Assembly (NCBI GenBank): GCA_003477405.1
Contig: QUDE01000002.1
Location: 1 to 64,000, forward strand
DNA from: Ruminococcaceae bacterium AM07-15
GTDB lineage: Bacteria; Bacillota; Clostridia; Oscillospirales; Butyricicoccaceae
Length of the DNA stretch: 64,000 nucleotides
Direction: 5' to 3'
Shown: positions 61,152-64,000 of the stretch, piece by piece
How positions within the stretch are numbered: position 1 is the first letter of the stretch
How the letters are laid out: every line of letters begins with the position of its first letter
The notes under the pieces: model-generated
The model's database searches: none
The model's input: the letters and a program-made list of their open reading frames with translations, nothing else
What the model was told of the DNA's origin: nothing
Made by a program: the position numbers and the translations under genes

Positions 61152-62426
61152 ATGGCAGATTATCATGAGATGTGGAAGAGCCTGGGCATGGACCTGGAAA
61201 CCCATGACCAGCTTTGCGAAGTTTTACCCGGCATGTTCGGCCAGGTTTATCTCAGCCAGGAGAACCGGCCGGAGGGGATGGATTACTATAATTTCGTCAT
61301 CGCCGAAATTCACGGGGTGCGCCCCGCCGAACTGATCGAGCATCAGAAAAAAGGCGGCAAGGTCTTTGGCACCTTCTGCGTCTATGTGCCCGATGAGATC
61401 GTTTTTGCCGCCGATGCCATTGCCACCGGCCTGTGCGGCGGTTCCCAGTTCTGGGTCCCCGGCGGCGAGAAAGTCCTGCCTGCTAACACCTGCCCCCTGA
61501 TCAAGGCTTCAGTGGGCGCCCGGCTGGACAGAACCTGCCCCTTCTTCCGCATCGCCGATATGTATGTGGGGGAGACCACCTGCGACGGCAAAAAGAAGGC
61601 CTGGGAGATCCTGGGCGAGGATGTGCCCACCTATGTGATGCAGCTGCCCCAGATGAAGCGGGAAAAGGACATCCAGGATTGGGCCTATGAGATCCGTTTG
61701 TTCATGGAAAAGGTGGAGGAAGTTACCGGCAACAAGGTGACCCCGGAAAAACTGGGCGCCGCTATCAAGCTGATCAACGACAAGCGCCGGGCCCTGGCTC
61801 GTCTCTATGAGACACGGAAAAACAAGAATCTGCCCATCAGCGGCAAGGATGCTCTGGTGATTTCCCAGATCGCCTTCTATGACGATCCTACCCGCTTTAC
61901 CCAGATGACCAACAAGCTGTGCGACGAGCTGGACGAGCGCATCAAAAACGGCGTCAGCGTCTTCCCCCAGGGCCAGAAGCGCATCCTGCTCACCGGTACA
62001 CCTTTGGCTGTGCCCAACTGGAAGCTGCACCACATCATCGAAACCAGCGGCGGCGCCGTGGTGGCCGAAGAGATGTGCACCGGTACCCGGTACTTTGAAA
62101 AGCTGGTGGATGAGACCCAGACCACTCTGGATGGCCAGATCGAAGCCCTGGCCCGCCGTTATATGAACATCAACTGCGCCTGCTTCACCCCCAACACCGC
62201 CCGGATCGACGACATCCTGCGTCTGGCGGAGGAATATCAGGTGGACGGCGTCATCGATGTGAACCTGAAGTTCTGCAGCCTGTACGATTCCGAAGGCTAC
62301 CATGTGGAGTGGGCCTTGAAGGAAAAGGGCATCCCGGTGCTGGGTCTGGAGACCGACTACACCGATCAGGACGAGGCTCAGCTGCGTACCCGCATCGGCG
62401 CCTTCCTGGAGATGCTGGGCGAATAA
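61152..62426 (+). CDS. Double-cubane-cluster-containing anaerobic reductase (HgdB/BcrBC superfamily)
   Basis: 424 residues, 2-hydroxyacyl-CoA dehydratase D-component superfamily, YjiM-like branch that carries a double-cubane [8Fe-9S] cluster. Conserved cysteines sit in FGTFCVYVP, ANTCPLIKAS, DRTCPFF, INCACFTPNT and LKFCSLYD. With an ATP-driven activator these enzymes reduce small molecules at very low potential. No activator (HgdC-type) gene lies nearby. The next gene starts 1 base after its stop. Confidence 0.9.
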   Translation: MADYHEMWKSLGMDLETHDQLCEVLPGMFGQVYLSQENRPEGMDYYNFVIAEIHGVRPAELIEHQKKGGKVFGTFCVYVPDEIVFAADAIATGLCGGSQFWVPGGEKVLPANTCPLIKASVGARLDRTCPFFRIADMYVGETTCDGKKKAWEILGEDVPTYVMQLPQMKREKDIQDWAYEIRLFMEKVEEVTGNKVTPEKLGAAIKLINDKRRALARLYETRKNKNLPISGKDALVISQIAFYDDPTRFTQMTNKLCDELDERIKNGVSVFPQGQKRILLTGTPLAVPNWKLHHIIETSGGAVVAEEMCTGTRYFEKLVDETQTTLDGQIEALARRYMNINCACFTPNTARIDDILRLAEEYQVDGVIDVNLKFCSLYDSEGYHVEWALKEKGIPVLGLETDYTDQDEAQLRTRIGAFLEMLGE

Positions 62427-62427
62427 C

Positions 62428-62667
62428 ATGGACTCTTCCCAGATGGTGGGGTATGTGATTTTCCCCAATCACACCAATGCCCTGCGATTGTACCAGCGGC
62501 TGAAAGGGGAGAAGATCCCCTGTACATTGGCTCCAACACCCCGGGAGTGCAGCGTCTGCTGCGGGGTTTCTGTCCGGCTCTCCCAGGTGGAGGACATTCC
62601 CTGTGTGAAAGAGCTGATACAGGAGGAAGATGTGCAGGTGGAGGAGATTGCCACGCTGCCCCGATGA
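62428..62667 (+). CDS. DUF3343 family protein
   Basis: 79 residues, DUF3343, a small family often described as putative Se/S carrier proteins. It has a Cys cluster C-S-V-C-C-G (41-46) after a short alpha/beta fold. Immediate coupling to the double-cubane reductase suggests a sulfur or electron-transfer role for that enzyme. Confidence 0.85.
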   Translation: MDSSQMVGYVIFPNHTNALRLYQRLKGEKIPCTLAPTPRECSVCCGVSVRLSQVEDIPCVKELIQEEDVQVEEIATLPR

Positions 62668-62679
62668 AAACAACAATAA

Positions 62680-62714
62680 GGCCCCCGGCGGAAATTTCCG
62701 CCGGGGGCCTTTTC
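62680..62714 (+). terminator. Rho-independent terminator
   Basis: GGCCCCCGGCGGAAA and TTTCCGCCGGGGGCC form a perfect 30-base palindrome followed by T4. Confidence 0.9.
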
Positions 62715-62854
62715 TGTGCGCGAAAGGGTTTGTGTGGAAGGGATAGACAAAATTGATGTTTTTGTTTTGTGTGGTTTGCCTCTATGAAGAAAAGGATAGC
62801 AAGGTTTATAATGAATCAATAAGAAAAAAATAATTCCCAAAAAAACTTTGCAAC

Positions 62855-63091
62855 TTATTTAAAATTAAAATCCACGCGTTCTTCCATGATCCGGATCAGC
62901 TCATGGGGTTTCATATCCAGGGCATAAGAAATCTTGAAAATGGTGTCAATGGTGGGACTTCGAAGGCCTCTTTCTATTTTGCTGTAATGTGTTCGATCCA
63001 AAGTGGCCAGGCCGCTTAATTGCTCTTGGGTGAGCCCTTTTTTCTCTCGCAATTCGCGCAAAATATCCCCGATGCTGGTTGCATTGATCAT
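62855..63091 (-). CDS. XRE-family DNA-binding protein
   Basis: 78 residues consisting of one helix-turn-helix (7-65: KGLTQEQLSGLATLDRTHYSKIERG). It is divergent from the membrane operon at 63313, with a perfect palindrome over the intervening promoter, so it is probably a local repressor. GGAGG 7 bases before the ATG. Confidence 0.88.
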   Translation of the reverse strand: MINATSIGDILRELREKKGLTQEQLSGLATLDRTHYSKIERGLRSPTIDTIFKISYALDMKPHELIRIMEERVDFNFK

Positions 63092-63141
63092 AAGTATTCC
63101 TCCTTAATTGGCTAAATCATAGCAAGGGAATATTTTGTATT

Positions 63142-63179
63142 TGAGGTCAGTTGACCTCATTGAGAAAATGTGCTATTAT
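63142..63179 (+). promoter_or_regulatory. Promoter of the 63313 operon with perfect palindromic operator
   Basis: TGAGGTCA-GT-TGACCTCA (63142-63159) is an exact inverted repeat. The -35 TTGACC (63151-63156) lies inside it, followed by a 17-bp spacer and TATTAT (63174-63179). Binding would block RNA polymerase directly. It also abuts the extended -10 promoter of the divergent XRE gene. Confidence 0.75.
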
Positions 63180-63312
63180 TTCGGTAATAAAATCAGGAGG
63201 AAGACAGCGGGGGCGTGAGGAGAGGATACGATGGAATAGAAGAAGCCGTTCCAAATTCGATTTTTAAATGATACAGTCTTTTGCGTGTCAATGAGTGAAG
63301 GAGGGGGTTTGG

Positions 63313-63870
63313 ATGAAAAAAATCAGCAGAATTTTGTCGTTCCTCTTTTCCGCTTTGTTTGCCGTGGTCTTCGCTTTTTCGGCTTGGTGCGGATGGATGC
63401 TTCAGTATAGCATCCAGAATTATTTCACTTTGCAGGAAAAGTTTTCTTGGATGGGAAGCAGTCCCGGAGACTGGGAGGCCCGGTTTCAGACCTGGAGCGC
63501 TGTGGCGTTGGGGTATGTGGCGCCTGTTTTGTTCCTGTTGCTCATCGGCAGCCTGATTCTGGCGAAGCGTTCTTGGAAAAGCATGATCTGCCATTTGTTT
63601 TTCACTTTTGCCGCAGGTTTTTTCCTTATTCTGATCACCCGTTTTATTCCGGTGCTGTCCTTGCCCAATCGAACGGTATATGTGCCCTTTTTTCAGACAC
63701 TTCCCTTTATGCTGAAAGGAGCTGTGATACAGGGCGATACCATGATTCTTTGCCGGGTGTATCCTGGTCTGATGGTGATTTTGCTGTCCGGGCCTGTGGC
63801 CGCCGGTATCCTTTGGGCCAAAAACCGTTTGGGAAGAGAAAAGGCTGAGAGAGGGGAGGAATCTAAATGA
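63313..63870 (+). CDS. Hypothetical membrane protein
   Basis: 185 residues with about four membrane helices (8-32, 68-88, 97-118, 152-172). No family is recognised. GAAGGAGGG before MKKISRI supports the start. It overlaps the next gene by 4 bases. Confidence 0.7.
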   Translation: MKKISRILSFLFSALFAVVFAFSAWCGWMLQYSIQNYFTLQEKFSWMGSSPGDWEARFQTWSAVALGYVAPVLFLLLIGSLILAKRSWKSMICHLFFTFAAGFFLILITRFIPVLSLPNRTVYVPFFQTLPFMLKGAVIQGDTMILCRVYPGLMVILLSGPVAAGILWAKNRLGREKAERGEESK

Positions 63871-64000
63871 AGAAGATCGCCCGGATCGTGCTGCTTTGTC
63901 TGTCGGTGTTTTTTGTGCTTCTGATCGCCTTTCCGGCTTGGGTTTATTGGCGGTATCAATATCTTTTTTACAACAAGTATGATGGAGACATCACCCCAGA
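63867..64000 (+). CDS. Hypothetical membrane or secreted protein, 5' part
   Basis: Starts ATG at 63867 (GGGGAGG upstream) inside the stop region of the previous gene. It is cut by the window end after 44 codons. The visible part is a basic start and one hydrophobic helix (5-27), either a signal peptide or an anchor. Confidence 0.65.
   Translation, partial: MKKIARIVLLCLSVFFVLLIAFPAWVYWRYQYLFYNKYDGDITP

Overview
The window is chromosomal DNA from an anaerobic, spore-forming member of the Clostridia (Bacillota). The gene content fits the Oscillospiraceae or a close relative, but that family placement is inference. The evidence is a spoIIA operon (spoIIAA-spoIIAB-sigF), a T-box in front of valS, a BclA-like exosporium collagen protein, strong GGAGG ribosome sites, GTG/TTG starts, canonical sigma-A promoters, and oxygen-sensitive Fe-S enzymes (a double-cubane reductase and a sulfite-reductase-like protein).

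Layout. 0-0.6 kb: 3' end of a 23S rRNA, a 5S rRNA, tRNA-Asn and tRNA-Met. 0.6-13.7 kb: transport and housekeeping genes (DUF1576 membrane protein, MATE pump, mutY, ZIP transporter, pentapeptide protein, DUF1846), the exosporium protein, the corrinoid adenosyltransferase cobO, and a membrane GGDEF protein. 13.8-20.6 kb: a DUF1177/AroM/aminopeptidase operon, membrane proteins, and a creatininase-family amidohydrolase. 20.6-27 kb: tRNA-Pro, tRNA-Thr, a very unusual tRNA-Gly(UCC), then T-box-valS-folC and the sigma-F operon. 27.2-30.8 kb (minus): ylxM-ffh-rpsP-khpA-rimM-trmD. 31-35.9 kb: lgt, three transporters or YitT-type membrane proteins, and an HD protein. 36.1-41.3 kb: a two-component system plus a BceAB-like ABC exporter with matching operators. 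41.3-54.4 kb: a GT28 glycosyltransferase, threonine synthase, an orphan ABC ATPase, dCMP deaminase, a FakA-domain protein, a cell-wall amidase, a BlaI/BlaR1-like pair, a flavodoxin-like oxidoreductase and an aminotransferase. 54.7-62.7 kb: pyroglutamyl peptidase, then a sulfur/redox region: CoA-disulfide reductase-rhodanese, a LysR regulator, an orphan sulfite-reductase-like protein, a double-cubane reductase and DUF3343. 62.8-64 kb: an XRE repressor and a membrane operon cut by the window end.

Four observations stand out. (1) A dispersed, structured intergenic element of about 200 bp is present in three copies plus one relative (27.0, 43.7, 45.4 and 54.5 kb). It always lies just after a gene, and three of the four copies are flanked by duplicated transcription-terminator sequence. 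(2) A tRNA-Gly(UCC) abuts tRNA-Thr and lacks the D-loop GG and the T-loop TTC, resembling the staphylococcal non-proteinogenic glycine tRNAs that supply cell-wall synthesis. (3) The CoA-disulfide reductase and sulfite-reductase-like genes have identical bipartite promoter boxes at identical spacing, with a LysR gene between them; this is a candidate sulfur-reduction regulon. (4) A 775-bp gene-free stretch (48.4-49.2 kb) carries two minus-strand promoters and a strong terminator, consistent with one or two undescribed RNAs.
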